Assembly (NCBI RefSeq): GCF_003387165.1
Contig: NZ_QUMW01000016.1
Coordinates: 38,971 to 102,970 of the forward strand
DNA: 64,000 nucleotides
Direction of reading: 5' to 3'
DNA from: Jeotgalicoccus halotolerans
GTDB lineage: Bacteria > Bacillota > Bacilli > Staphylococcales > Salinicoccaceae
Position numbers and translations under genes: made by a program. The notes below the pieces were generated by a model. The model had not been told where the DNA came from. It saw only the letters and a program-made list of their open reading frames with translations, and did not search any database. The first letter of the stretch is position 1. Each line of letters begins with the position of its first letter. Shown piece after piece: positions 38,472-48,671 of the stretch.

Positions 38472-38726
38472 TTATTTATAATTATCTTTTACGTAATCAT
38501 ATATAGTTACAAAATCTAAAACGCCTTCTTGAATCACTTTGCCACCGTCGCTTAAAACGGGTATGCGCACCATGTATTCTTCCTGCAGTTTGTCGTCGTT
38601 ATCGATATTCACTTCGGTCAGTTTCACTACGTTATCTCTCAGTTCAGACAATGCCAGTCTGAGCTGCAGTTTTCCTTCATTACACAAATGACAATTATCT
38701 CGTGTGTAATAAGTAAGATTAAGCAT
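38472..38726 (-). CDS. glutaredoxin-like protein (DUF836 type)
   Basis: This 84-residue thioredoxin-fold protein has the active site TRDNCHLC (Cys12, Cys15) and RIPVLSDGG as the cis-Pro region. It is typical of the small glutaredoxin-like proteins found next to gap/pgk genes in Staphylococcus. It may act in thiol exchange with bacillithiol or thioredoxin; the substrate is unknown. It follows thrE genes with 3-base spacing. Confidence 0.88.
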   Translation of the reverse strand: MLNLTYYTRDNCHLCNEGKLQLRLALSELRDNVVKLTEVNIDNDDKLQEEYMVRIPVLSDGGKVIQEGVLDFVTIYDYVKDNYK

Positions 38727-38729
38727 TGG

Positions 38730-39191
38730 TTAAGCCTCTTTCTTCCGCATATTTTTAATTTTACGTTTCAGCGTCTGGATTAATGAATCTATCATCTCGG
38801 TTGAAATTATCCCCATAGCAATTGCCAGCGACACAAGAGCTACTTGAAAACCGTAGGCAAGTGCCATATCGTAATTCTGCAGCACCACGCTGCGCATGGC
38901 ATTGTAAGCTATACCGCCGGGCACAAGGGGAATAATTCCGCATGTAATAAATATAATTACCGGCGCCCTTAATTTACGGGAACTCGCAATCGACAGAGCA
39001 GTCAGCATAATCGCTCCTAAAAAAGATGCGATGACCGGCTGTATTTCATACTGGGTTGCGGTAAAGTATACGAGCCAGCCGAAAGCTCCGCTTAAACCGC
39101 CAGCAAATATTGTCCTGCTTGGAGCATTGAACAATATCCCGAATCCTGCAGAGGCAAAGAAACTAAGTATAAATTGAACTGCATATAACAT
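38730..39191 (-). CDS. threonine/serine exporter family, C-terminal-type subunit
   Basis: This protein of about 153 residues has five hydrophobic segments, starting MLYAVQFILSFFASAGFGILFNAP, and matches the ThrE C-terminal half (DUF3815). I chose the ATG at 39191, since the longer start runs into the partner gene. Together with the next gene it forms a split ThrE transporter, common in Firmicutes rather than a broken gene. The direct substrate is unproven. Confidence 0.87.
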   Translation of the reverse strand: MLYAVQFILSFFASAGFGILFNAPSRTIFAGGLSGAFGWLVYFTATQYEIQPVIASFLGAIMLTALSIASSRKLRAPVIIFITCGIIPLVPGGIAYNAMRSVVLQNYDMALAYGFQVALVSLAIAMGIISTEMIDSLIQTLKRKIKNMRKKEA

Positions 39192-39201
39192 TGTTCCCCT
39201 C

Positions 39202-39990
39202 CTAGACTGCCATGAATACGAGGCCGACTCCGGCGCCGATCGCAATTGCTGTAAGCGATGCCTCTGCACCTTTCATCGTGCCTGCCATCAAGTGTCCCCG
39301 TATCATTTCCCGTATCGCATTGGTAATGAGCACTCCAGGAACGAGCGGCATGACTGCGGCGATAATAATCGTCTCGAGTTCTGTTCCCGGACCGTAGTCT
39401 ACATACAATACAGAAATCACAGCGATAAAAAACGCTGCGAAAAATTCGTTGAAAAATTTAATTTTAGTATAGCGCTGAATACTTTCTGTAATCAGTACAC
39501 CCGCCATACCGCCAGCAGCTGCGACCGGTATATCGCCCGCGACGCCGCCAAACAGAAGCAGGAACATAATAGCGACCATTCCGCCGGTGAAAACGATCAG
39601 CCAAAAAGGAAACATTTTCGTTTCATGGATACTTTCTATACTGTCAATCGCATCTCTTATGGGCAATCCTTTAGTAATACGCCTAGATAAGTCATTAATA
39701 TTTACGACTTTCTGCAGATTATTTGCTCTTTCATCGATTCTGATTGTCTGGGACAAAGCGTAATCATTCATCGACAGAATAATTACTGTTGTTGTGACAA
39801 AGACCTGAACGTTGCCGATACCGTAATTGCCTGCCATGCGGATCATCGTATCTTCGATCCGATACGTCTCCGCACCGCTTTCGAGTAAAATTTTCCCGCT
39901 GTTTAAACAGACATAGAAGACTTTGCGGACAAAGTCTTCGTCTAAACTGTCATCAGGTTTGTCGACTGTTTCAAGTTCTTCGACCGACAA
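39202..39990 (-). CDS. threonine/serine exporter family, N-terminal-type subunit (ThrE)
   Basis: This protein of about 262 residues has a ThrE domain (PF06738 type): LNSGKILLESGAETYRIEDTM, then five membrane helices and AVMPLVPGVLITNAIREMIRGHL. The in-frame ATG at 40038 lies inside the tRNA-Arg gene, so I prefer TTG at 39990, five bases after AGAGGTGG. The 10-base spacing to the C-terminal subunit indicates an operon with the glutaredoxin-like gene. Confidence 0.86.
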   Translation of the reverse strand: MSVEELETVDKPDDSLDEDFVRKVFYVCLNSGKILLESGAETYRIEDTMIRMAGNYGIGNVQVFVTTTVIILSMNDYALSQTIRIDERANNLQKVVNINDLSRRITKGLPIRDAIDSIESIHETKMFPFWLIVFTGGMVAIMFLLLFGGVAGDIPVAAAGGMAGVLITESIQRYTKIKFFNEFFAAFFIAVISVLYVDYGPGTELETIIIAAVMPLVPGVLITNAIREMIRGHLMAGTMKGAEASLTAIAIGAGVGLVFMAV

Positions 39991-40011
39991 CTGTCCCACC
40001 TCTTTTTTTAG

Positions 40012-40083
40012 CACCCCCGAGAAGAATTGAACTCCCATCTTAAGAACCGGAATCTTACGTGTTATCCATTACACCACGGGGGT
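40012..40083 (-). tRNA. tRNA-Arg (anticodon CCG)
   Basis: The minus strand folds as a cloverleaf: acceptor ACCCCCG/CGGGGGT, D stem GTGT/ACAC, anticodon stem TAAGA/TCTTA with loop TTCCGGT (CCG, reads CGG), T arm GGGAG-TTCAATT-CTTCT with two G-U pairs. CCA is not encoded. Length 72. Confidence 0.95.
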
Positions 40084-40205
40084 AGAATAATAAAAATTAA
40101 GCACATTTCATTATAGCAAGGAAACCGTCAGGAATAAAGACTAATTATTGACGAATTGCATAATTAAATAATATGATTAAGTGGTTATCAGATGAAGCTC
40201 TTTCT

Positions 40206-40246
40206 TTTGACCTTATTTGACTAATGTGTTATAAATATAATATAAA
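40206..40246 (+). promoter_or_regulatory. CtsR operator over the clpP promoter
   Basis: TTTGACC (40206-40212) and TTTGACT (40216-40222) are heptad direct repeats with a 3-base gap, the CtsR box. Two overlapping promoters fit: TTGACC-N17-TATAAA (40207-40235) and TTGACT-N18-TATAAA (40217-40246). Confidence 0.88.
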
Positions 40247-40279
40247 ATAAATTAGTTCACCAAAACAGGAGGCAATATT

Positions 40280-40864
40280 ATGAATTTAATACCTACGGTT
40301 ATTGAACAGACAAATCGTGGCGAACGTGCTTACGATATTTATTCAAGACTTTTAAAAGATAGAATCATTATGATCGGAAGTGCAATCGATGATAACGTTG
40401 CAAACTCGGTAGTCAGCCAGCTGTTATTCCTGCAGGCACAAGACTCGGAAAAAGATATTTACCTTTATATTAACTCACCGGGCGGAAGCGTTACTGCCGG
40501 CATGGCAATTTATGACACAATCCAGCACATTAAGCCGGATGTACAGACAATCAGTCTGGGACTAGCAGCATCGATGGGCTCATTCCTGTTAACAGCAGGT
40601 GCTAAAGGAAAACGCCACGCGCTTCCGAACGCAGAAATTATGATTCACCAGCCGCTCGGCGGAGCTCAGGGCCAGGCTACTGAAATTGAGATTGCTGCGA
40701 AACACATTTTAAAAACTCGCGAGAAATTAAATAAGATCTTAGCAGAGCGCACTGGACAGCCGCTTGAAAAAATCGAAAAAGATACTGACCGCGATAATTT
40801 CATGACAGCAGAACAAGCTAAAGAATACGGTTTAATCGACCACGTTATGGAACCTGAAAAATAA
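40280..40864 (+). CDS. clpP: ATP-dependent Clp protease proteolytic subunit
   Basis: This 194-residue protein has the catalytic triad Ser98 (GLAASMGSF), His123 (IMIHQPLGG) and Asp172 (DRDNFMTA). ClpP tetradecamers degrade proteins with ClpC/ClpX partners, including tmRNA-tagged ones. AGGAGG precedes the ATG. A CtsR box lies over the promoter and a strong terminator follows. Confidence 0.98.
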   Translation: MNLIPTVIEQTNRGERAYDIYSRLLKDRIIMIGSAIDDNVANSVVSQLLFLQAQDSEKDIYLYINSPGGSVTAGMAIYDTIQHIKPDVQTISLGLAASMGSFLLTAGAKGKRHALPNAEIMIHQPLGGAQGQATEIEIAAKHILKTREKLNKILAERTGQPLEKIEKDTDRDNFMTAEQAKEYGLIDHVMEPEK

Positions 40865-40878
40865 AATAGTCTCTTACA

Positions 40879-40916
40879 GGGAGTTTAAGTCACATACGTG
40901 ACTTAAACTCCCTTTT
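40879..40916 (+). terminator. clpP terminator
   Basis: GGGAGTTTAAGTCAC (40879-40893) pairs perfectly with GTGACTTAAACTCCC (40898-40912), followed by TTTT. Confidence 0.95.
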
Positions 40917-40959
40917 CAATTAAAATGAAAGAAACACATGTATTGGGAGGTCGAAGCAT

Positions 40960-41874
40960 TTGAACATTCTCATCACAGGCGGCACTGGTTTCATCGGTAC
41001 AAAACTGACACAGGCATTTCGGAAAGACCGCCATCACGTTTACATTTTAACGCGCAGGGAACAAACGAGCGAACACCCTTATATACATTATATTAAATAC
41101 GATGACAGTAATTTTAACAATTTGGACTGGACTGACGAGCTTCCCGGCAGTATTGATCTAATCTATAATCTCGCAGGAGCCTCTCTGAATGAAAAATGGA
41201 CGGAAGACTATAAAGACTTAATCTTATCGAGCAGGCTGAACATAACCGGCATACTTTTCCTTTGGCTTCAAAAGTCGGGTATTAAGCCGCTCGCCTTTAT
41301 AAATGCGAGCGCTGTCGGCTACTATCCTACAAGTGAAATTGTGGAGTACGATGAATTTGATCAGCTGTCGTCGACGAACTTTTTATCGGATGTTGTCAAT
41401 CGATGGGAAGCAGCCGCAGCGAATATCGAATCCCTCGGCATCCGTGTTGTGTTTTCCCGCTTCGGTCTGGTGCTTGATAAAGACAACGGTGCCCTTCCTG
41501 CCATGGAAAAGCTGTATAAAGCAAATATCGGCGGTGATATCGGAAGCAGCAGGCAATGGTATTCCTGGGTTCATATCGATGATGTCGTTAATGCGCTCCT
41601 CTTTATCGGTTTCAATCAGGACATCAGAGGTCCGGTTAATATAACCGCCCCTGTGCAGGTCAGACAGCGCGAGTTCTCCAAAGTATTAAGTGCCGTGCTC
41701 GGCAAAGCGAACTTTTTTAAAACGCCGGCTTATTTGATTGATAAAGTCCTTGGCGAACGTGCCCTTCTTGTCACGGAAGGCCAGAAAGTTCATCCACGTG
41801 TACTGATGAACAATGACTTTAAATATTTATATCCTACTCTCGAACAGGCGATGGAGAATATATACAGCGGATAA
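40960..41874 (+). CDS. TIGR01777-family NAD(P)-dependent epimerase/SDR
   Basis: This 304-residue extended short-chain dehydrogenase has the Rossmann loop GGTGFIGTKL at the start, NASAVGYYPTS for the active Tyr region, and WVHIDDVVNALLF. The family (SDR39U1/YfhF) is conserved, but its substrate is unknown. The start is TTG at 40960 after GGGAGG. It follows clpP but is separated by a terminator. This position next to clpP is typical of Staphylococcus. Confidence 0.88.
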   Translation: MNILITGGTGFIGTKLTQAFRKDRHHVYILTRREQTSEHPYIHYIKYDDSNFNNLDWTDELPGSIDLIYNLAGASLNEKWTEDYKDLILSSRLNITGILFLWLQKSGIKPLAFINASAVGYYPTSEIVEYDEFDQLSSTNFLSDVVNRWEAAAANIESLGIRVVFSRFGLVLDKDNGALPAMEKLYKANIGGDIGSSRQWYSWVHIDDVVNALLFIGFNQDIRGPVNITAPVQVRQREFSKVLSAVLGKANFFKTPAYLIDKVLGERALLVTEGQKVHPRVLMNNDFKYLYPTLEQAMENIYSG

Positions 41875-41923
41875 AAAGATTATATACTGTAAATGCCGGC
41901 TTCACAGCCGCTTTCAAAGACAA

Positions 41924-41958
41924 ACGAGGCATCCGAATACTTTCGGATGCCTCTTTTT
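41924..41958. terminator. bidirectional terminator between the epimerase and whiA
   Basis: GAGGCATCCGAA (41926-41937) pairs with TTCGGATGCCTC (41942-41953); T-rich on both outer sides. Confidence 0.93.
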
Positions 41959-41960
41959 GC

Positions 41961-42905
41961 TTAAAACACCAGTTCTTCTCCACTCCGCAGTTTATCTGCA
42001 ATTTCGTCGAGCTTTCTCAGCCGGTGGTTGATGCCTGATTTGGAAATTGTGTCGGTAGATACGGCTTCACCGATTTCTTTTAATGTCATATCCTGATGTT
42101 CGACACGAATGCGCGCCACTTCTCTTAAGCGCTCCGGCAGTTCATCGATGCCGATTTCCTCATCGATAAATTTAATATTTTCCACCTGGCGCATTGCTGC
42201 GTTTATCGTTTTATTTAAGTTCGCGGTTTCGCAGTTTACGAGCCGGTTCACCGAGTTCCTCATGTCTCTGACGATACGTATATCCTCAAATTTTAACAGC
42301 GCCTGGTAGCCCCCGATTAAACTCAGAAACTCCGCAATTTTTTCAGCTTCTTTCAAATAAATAATATAGCCGCGTTTCCGGTCGATATATTTAGCATTTA
42401 ATTCATAGCGGTTCATAAGCTTCGTCACTGCTTCTGCATGTTCTTCATACAGCGAAGCAATCTCAAGATGATAGGCTGATGTTTCCGGATTATTTACCGA
42501 ACCGCCGGCAAGGAAAGCACCTCTTAAATAACTGCGTCTGCAGCATTCCTTTTCTGTAATTTCATCCGTAATCGTATTTGTCAGCACACCGCCTGAAAAA
42601 ATCTTCAAATCTTCCAATACCTCTTTAGATTCTTTCTTAATGCGGCAGATGTAAACGTTGTTCTTTTTAAGCTTCATCTTTTTTCTGACAAGCAGATCAA
42701 TTTCTATCTTATATACATTTTTAATTAACGAAAAGATACGGCGCGCAATCGCAGCATTTTCAGTCTGAACATTGATAACCCATTGTCCGTCAAAATAACT
42801 GACTGCGCCGTTCATTTTAATCAGCGCCGACAGTTCGCTCTTCATACAGCACTCATCCACTTCGATTCTCGTTAATTCATTTTTCATTTCGGAAGCAAAT
42901 GACAT
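41961..42905 (-). CDS. whiA: WhiA, DNA-binding protein
   Basis: This 314-residue protein has the N-terminal LAGLIDADG-like domain ([17 protein letters not shown]) and C-terminal helix-turn-helix ([25 protein letters not shown]). WhiA influences cell division and chromosome segregation in Bacillus. Last gene of rapZ-yvcK-whiA. Confidence 0.96.
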   Translation of the reverse strand: MSFASEMKNELTRIEVDECCMKSELSALIKMNGAVSYFDGQWVINVQTENAAIARRIFSLIKNVYKIEIDLLVRKKMKLKKNNVYICRIKKESKEVLEDLKIFSGGVLTNTITDEITEKECCRRSYLRGAFLAGGSVNNPETSAYHLEIASLYEEHAEAVTKLMNRYELNAKYIDRKRGYIIYLKEAEKIAEFLSLIGGYQALLKFEDIRIVRDMRNSVNRLVNCETANLNKTINAAMRQVENIKFIDEEIGIDELPERLREVARIRVEHQDMTLKEIGEAVSTDTISKSGINHRLRKLDEIADKLRSGEELVF

Positions 42906-42932
42906 GCTACCACTTTCCTTTCAAAATCTTCC

Positions 42933-43907
42933 CTAATACTTCAATGTATCCGATTCATCAATTACAATGTCGTATATAATTTCAGCGAGCTTTTCATTAT
43001 TATGACGGACAACCCGCTCTTCATCAACGATAATCAGGTCATCATCTGTAATGATTTTTACACCGTGCTCTTCCAGTTTATCCCGCTCGCTTTTAATAAT
43101 CTGGACGCCTCTGTTTTTATACGTTTCCGCCATTTCTTCATAGACGTCCCGTTCATTTAAAATAACGTAGTCAATCTCCCGCGATTTCAAATGTTTTTCA
43201 ATTGCCGAGAGATGATCAAATGCGGACATGCCCATCGTTTCACCCGGCTGCTCGAGCAGATTTGAAACATATACTTTAATGCCGTCCGATGCTGAAACAG
43301 CTTCTCTTATCCCTTTTGGCAGCAGGTTCGGAATAATGCTCGTATACAGCGAGCCCGGACCGAGCACGATAATATCCGCTTCCAGTATTGCTTCAACAGC
43401 AGCCGGTGTCGCATCGATATTCGTCGGTATTAAATACATTTCTTTAATCTCTTTTTTCACTTTCGGAATATAGCTCTCGCCGATAATAATTGAATCATCA
43501 GCCATTCTTGCAGCGAGTTTCGGACTGACATTCGTCGATGGAATCACGGTTCCTTTAACGTTCAGTATTTTAGACAGCTCGCTGACGGCAGTTGCGAAAT
43601 CCCCGCTGATATCATACATGGCAGCGAGCATTAAATTACCGAGGGAATGACCCGATATTTCATCTTTTTTAAAACGGTAAGTGAACAGATGCTCGAGTTT
43701 CGTTTCGACTTCGCTTAAAGCTGACATAACGTTTCGGATATCTCCAGGCGCAGGCATATCGATCTGATCGCGGATAATTCCGGTTGACCCACCATCATCT
43801 GCCACCGATACGATAGCAGAAATATCCACAGGATATTTTTTTAAGCCGCGCGATAAAACAGCGAGACCTGTACCTCCGCCGATTATGGCGATTTTAATCT
43901 TGTTCAT
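42933..43907 (-). CDS. yvcK: YvcK (CofD-like) gluconeogenesis factor
   Basis: This protein of about 324 residues starts MNKIKIAIIGGGTGLAVLSRGLKK, a nucleotide-sugar binding P-loop-like motif of the CofD family. YvcK binds UDP-GlcNAc and is needed for growth on gluconeogenic carbon and for cell shape. I chose the ATG at 43907, seven bases after AAGG; a TTG at 43922 is also possible. It overlaps rapZ by 14 bases. Confidence 0.94.
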   Translation of the reverse strand: MNKIKIAIIGGGTGLAVLSRGLKKYPVDISAIVSVADDGGSTGIIRDQIDMPAPGDIRNVMSALSEVETKLEHLFTYRFKKDEISGHSLGNLMLAAMYDISGDFATAVSELSKILNVKGTVIPSTNVSPKLAARMADDSIIIGESYIPKVKKEIKEMYLIPTNIDATPAAVEAILEADIIVLGPGSLYTSIIPNLLPKGIREAVSASDGIKVYVSNLLEQPGETMGMSAFDHLSAIEKHLKSREIDYVILNERDVYEEMAETYKNRGVQIIKSERDKLEEHGVKIITDDDLIIVDEERVVRHNNEKLAEIIYDIVIDESDTLKY

Positions 43908-44778
43908 GGACTTTACCTTCAATCATCGCATCGCGGTGGGTCGTGTTAATCGAAAATGCGAACTTCTCCAGCAGATCTTTTGCAAGACGTTCGGACAGAG
44001 CAACAGAACGATGCTGTCCGCCTGTACACCCGATAGCAATCGTCAGTTGGGATTTACCTTCTTTTATATATTGAGGAATTAAATATTTAATCATATCATA
44101 CAGTTTTTCGTAAAACGTATCGGAATCCTGCCATTTCATTACATAATCATAAACTTCTTTGTCGAGTCCGGTTAACGGGCGATACTCGGGAATATAGAAT
44201 GGATTCGGCAGAAAACGGACATCGAACATCAAGTCCGCATCGATGGGAATGCCATGCTTAAATCCGAAGCTCAGCACGTTAACGGCAAAAAACTGCTCGC
44301 GGCCCCCGCTGTATAAAGTGAAAATACGGTCTCTCAGCTCTTTCGGAGAAAGTTCCGTCGTATCGATAATGACGGATGCCCGTCCTTTTAAATCATCCAG
44401 CAGTTCACGTTCTTTTTTTATTGCTTCAAGCAGCGACACGCCTTCGTTTAACGGGTGGGAACGGCGCGTCTCCTTATAGCGGCTGACGAGTCTCTCATTA
44501 TCCGTGTCGAGAAAGACGATGCGCAGCATAATACTTTCATTATTAAGAACCGTTTCCAGTTTTTGGATTAAATCATCAAAAAATTCTTTCCCTCGCAGAT
44601 CGATGCCGAGTGCGACTTTGTTCATCTTGCCGTCGGTGGACTCCATTAATTCTACGACTTTTGGGATAAAGATCGGGGGCAGATTGTCGATGCAGAAATA
44701 ACCTGTGTCTTCAATCGCTTCCAGTGCAACAGATTTTCCTGAACCGCTCATCCCTGTAATTATGATTAAATTTTTCAT
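43894..44778 (-). CDS. rapZ: RapZ (YvcJ) nucleotide-binding protein
   Basis: This protein of about 294 residues has Walker A TGMSGSGKSVALE at the start and the C-terminal conserved IGCTGGQHRSVALSERLA. RapZ binds GTP/ATP and, in E. coli, controls glmS through sRNA decay; in Bacillus, YvcJ is linked with competence. It heads the rapZ-yvcK-whiA operon; TATAAT lies at 44827-44832. Confidence 0.95.
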   Translation of the reverse strand: MKNLIIITGMSGSGKSVALEAIEDTGYFCIDNLPPIFIPKVVELMESTDGKMNKVALGIDLRGKEFFDDLIQKLETVLNNESIMLRIVFLDTDNERLVSRYKETRRSHPLNEGVSLLEAIKKERELLDDLKGRASVIIDTTELSPKELRDRIFTLYSGGREQFFAVNVLSFGFKHGIPIDADLMFDVRFLPNPFYIPEYRPLTGLDKEVYDYVMKWQDSDTFYEKLYDMIKYLIPQYIKEGKSQLTIAIGCTGGQHRSVALSERLAKDLLEKFAFSINTTHRDAMIEGKVHEQD

Positions 44779-44846
44779 AAAGCACACCCTCAAATTTACT
44801 TAATTTCACTCTTGCCGTTCATTTATATTATAACGGATAACGTTAC

Positions 44847-44869
44847 GAAAAAACCCCCTTCCGGGGGAA
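44847..44869 (-). terminator. trxB terminator
   Basis: CCCCC (44854-44858) and GGGGG (44863-44867) with a TTCC loop; TTTTTT follows on the minus strand. It separates trxB from rapZ. Confidence 0.9.
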
Positions 44870-44882
44870 TTTCTTCTATTAA

Positions 44883-45830
<948 letters not shown>

Positions 45831-45878
45831 TTAAGAAATTGCTACATACAATTATATAGTCTTTTGACCCGTAAATCA

Positions 45879-47300
45879 TTATATCTGCTTTATTCTGTCT
45901 ATCGCTTTATTCAGCCTGTAAACTGTCGTATTAAACATTTCAGCCAGCCCTTTTTTAGTCAGCTTCCGGCCTGCCGGGTACAAATACAGCGCTGCTGCCG
46001 TATGACTTTCAATGTCGTCAAATTCCTTATGCTTTTCATACAGGTCGTGAAAAACATTAATCCACATCAGGAGTGTTTCTTCATCTCTGAAAGACTGGTC
46101 GTAAAGTAATTCGAGCCCAATATGCATCCGGCCGAGGCGGACCAGCTTCAGTCCCTGGAATAAAAAGGTCACATAGAGCTTTTCATAATCATCAAGTTCT
46201 TCAATATGATCCCATATCGATAAACCGATTATCGCTTCCCGGGGTTCGACTTTACTGATTAAATACAAGGCGAGCAGACGTTTGTGCTGATCTTCATCGT
46301 GCAGATACATTTTTTCCAGTTCGAGTATTTCTTCAGCCGCTTCCTGCTTCTTCCACGGGCTGAACTGCTCGTCTACCGGATGGAAATTCTGCATACGCGT
46401 CCAGTACATTTCAGATTCTTCATGCTTACCGAGATAATAACTCGAAAAACTGAGCGCATGGAGCAGCTGGAAATTAATTATTTTCTGCTTCTTGTAAAGC
46501 GGGAACAATAGTTTATATGAGTGCTCATATTTCTGCAGGAAATTCAGGACGAGCCCGACTTTAAAACGCGCATCATCATCGAGCGGTTCGACGACCTCCA
46601 GTTTTTTTAAATAGGCATCGTATTTATCAAACCGCTCGGTATGATAGTGAAGCAGCGTCATATGGCTGAGTGCATGCATATCTGTCTGATCATCTTCCAA
46701 CAGCTGTTCAAGCAGCGTCTCAGCTTCTTCAAACTTATTTAAAAACAAATAGGCCATCGCTTTTAAGTTTCTGAATTCGCGCTCTCCTTGAATTTCCACC
46801 GGCAGCGAATCAAGATAAGTAAGCGACTCTCCTACTTTGGCATTCATAAATAAATGCTGGAAAATCTGCTGGCCAATAAACCGCTCAGCCTCTTTTTCAA
46901 GTTCTTCCTCATCGTCGACTTCAACATCGAACATTTCTTCAAGCGTATCACCGTAACCTGTTTCCGGCCGGTAAGTCGAATACTGCACGCCGTATAAAAA
47001 TGCTTTATTCGCGTCGTGCTTAATAATATTAATCTGACTTAATATATAAAAATACTCCGTATCGAAATCATCTTTCACGAACGCTTCGATAATTAAATGT
47101 TCAGCTTCGTTGCCGAACCCGTTCTCAGCCATAACATAAACATATTCCGATAAATAATCCATATTATTCGGGTTTTTATCGTGTGCTTTTTTTAACAGCC
47201 GGAGTGCTTCTTTTTTATTATTCTGCTGTCTTTTCTTAATACCCTGCCTGTAGTAATGCTCTCCGTTTTGATCGAGAGAGATTACTTTTTTATCCGTCAT
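45879..47300 (-). CDS. TPR-repeat protein with C-terminal helix-turn-helix-like segment
   Basis: This 473-residue, helix-rich cytoplasmic protein has tetratricopeptide-like repeats through about residue 420 (for instance KKEALRLLKKAHDKNPNN near the start). The C-terminus LTKKGLAEMFNTTVYRLNKAIDRIKQI looks like a helix-turn-helix. It overlaps yvoF by 4 bases and ends the hprK-lgt-yvoF operon. Similar TPR genes sit here in Staphylococcus. Function unknown; a scaffold or regulator is plausible. Confidence 0.82.
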   Translation of the reverse strand: MTDKKVISLDQNGEHYYRQGIKKRQQNNKKEALRLLKKAHDKNPNNMDYLSEYVYVMAENGFGNEAEHLIIEAFVKDDFDTEYFYILSQINIIKHDANKAFLYGVQYSTYRPETGYGDTLEEMFDVEVDDEEELEKEAERFIGQQIFQHLFMNAKVGESLTYLDSLPVEIQGEREFRNLKAMAYLFLNKFEEAETLLEQLLEDDQTDMHALSHMTLLHYHTERFDKYDAYLKKLEVVEPLDDDARFKVGLVLNFLQKYEHSYKLLFPLYKKQKIINFQLLHALSFSSYYLGKHEESEMYWTRMQNFHPVDEQFSPWKKQEAAEEILELEKMYLHDEDQHKRLLALYLISKVEPREAIIGLSIWDHIEELDDYEKLYVTFLFQGLKLVRLGRMHIGLELLYDQSFRDEETLLMWINVFHDLYEKHKEFDDIESHTAAALYLYPAGRKLTKKGLAEMFNTTVYRLNKAIDRIKQI

Positions 47301-47782
47301 TCTGATCTCTCCCTTATTTTCATCGGATTGCCGTAGACGAGTGCATTGTCGGGAATATCTTTTGAGACCACCGTGCCTGCGCCGACATTTACACCGCTGC
47401 CGATTTTAACACCCGGCAATACTGTTGAATTTGCGCCGATCATCGTATTTTTACCGATTTCGACTTTGCCGATTCTGTATTCATCCGTTAAATATTCGTG
47501 TGTCAGTATCGTCGCATTATAGCCGATTATTGAGTTCTCCCCGATTGTAATTAGCTCCGGAAACATTAAATCAGGCATTGCTTTATATGCAAATGACACG
47601 TGTCTGCCGAGCTCCATCTTCAGGCCGCTCTGGTACAGCTTATGTTTCAGTTTAGTCGACGGCATAAAGCGTCCCGCTTCTATAACGATAAAGTTTTTAG
47701 CCACTTTAACTAAGGAAACGGTGCGGTACAGATGCCACAGCGGATTAATTTTAAAGCCCGTATGCCGGGTTAATTTCCTCAT
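47297..47782 (-). CDS. yvoF: hexapeptide-repeat acyltransferase, YvoF type
   Basis: This 161-residue left-handed beta-helix protein has hexapeptide repeats (ITIGENSIIGYNATIL, VEIGKNTMIGANSTVLPGVKIGSGVNVGAGTVVSKDIPDNALVYGNP) as in O-acetyltransferases. The N-terminus is basic and hydrophobic. The acceptor is unknown; the link with lgt suggests envelope modification. It overlaps the TPR gene. Confidence 0.88.
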   Translation of the reverse strand: MRKLTRHTGFKINPLWHLYRTVSLVKVAKNFIVIEAGRFMPSTKLKHKLYQSGLKMELGRHVSFAYKAMPDLMFPELITIGENSIIGYNATILTHEYLTDEYRIGKVEIGKNTMIGANSTVLPGVKIGSGVNVGAGTVVSKDIPDNALVYGNPMKIRERSE

Positions 47783-47783
47783 G

Positions 47784-48671
47784 CTACTTCTTCCTTTTTT
47801 TCTTCTTATTGACTGCAGTTGATTTCTTTATATGTTTTGGTTTATCTTTAGCTGCATAGTTGCCGTAGATGCTGCCGTATTTCGGCAAATCGTATTTTTG
47901 CTGCCGGTAAATCATTATCACCAATCCACCGATAATCGTTATTACCGAAATCACTTGGGCTGTTCTCAGGATATCCCCAATCATTAAACTGTCGGTACGC
48001 ATGCCTTCGATAAAGAACCTGCCGACTGAATAGTATATCAAATAAATGAGTACTGTGTGGCCGAGCGGTAATTTTGGACGTATTAATAATAATATAATTA
48101 CGCCGATAATACTCCATACAGATTCATATAAAAAGGTCGGATGATAATAAGTGCCGCCGATATTCATATGGTTAATTATAAATTCCGGAATCATTAAATT
48201 CTCAAGGAATTCTCTTGAAACAGGTCCGCCGTGAGCTTCCTGATTAATAAAGTTGCCCCAGCGGCCGATAGCCTGGCCAAGCAGTATACTCGGCGCCGCA
48301 ATATCGGCTACCTGGAAAAAGCTGTAGCCTTTTACCCTCGTATAAATCAGACCGGCAAGGAAGCCGCCGATCAGACCGCCGTGAATAGCCATACCGCCCT
48401 CCCATACTTTTATAATATCGAAGGGGTTAAAAAAGTAATAATCCAGATTAAAGAAGACATAGTAAAGACGCGCACCGATGAGTGAAAAGATAATGATATA
48501 CATCATTAAATCCATAAATAAATCTTCTGGCAAACCTTTTTTTATCGTTTCCCTGTTTGCCAGATAATATCCAAGTATCATTCCGGTTAATATAATAATA
48601 CCGTACCAGTGAATGGACAGCGGTCCGAGAGATATCGCCACTGGATCGATGGCGGAGTTCAAAATCATCAT
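47784..48671 (-). CDS. lgt: prolipoprotein diacylglyceryl transferase
   Basis: This 295-residue protein has seven membrane segments, the HGGLIGG motif and the Lgt signature [15 protein letters not shown]. It transfers diacylglycerol from phosphatidylglycerol to the lipobox Cys of prolipoproteins such as MetQ, CccB and the 26.1 kb lipoprotein. The C-terminus ends in a run of basic residues. It overlaps hprK by 4 bases. Confidence 0.96.
   Translation of the reverse strand: MMILNSAIDPVAISLGPLSIHWYGIIILTGMILGYYLANRETIKKGLPEDLFMDLMMYIIIFSLIGARLYYVFFNLDYYFFNPFDIIKVWEGGMAIHGGLIGGFLAGLIYTRVKGYSFFQVADIAAPSILLGQAIGRWGNFINQEAHGGPVSREFLENLMIPEFIINHMNIGGTYYHPTFLYESVWSIIGVIILLLIRPKLPLGHTVLIYLIYYSVGRFFIEGMRTDSLMIGDILRTAQVISVITIIGGLVIMIYRQQKYDLPKYGSIYGNYAAKDKPKHIKKSTAVNKKKKRKK

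Noticed and set aside
38730..39990. Split ThrE gene as a broken gene.
   Set aside because: Two-gene ThrE-type exporters are normal in Firmicutes and both ORFs have ribosome binding sites and intact domains.
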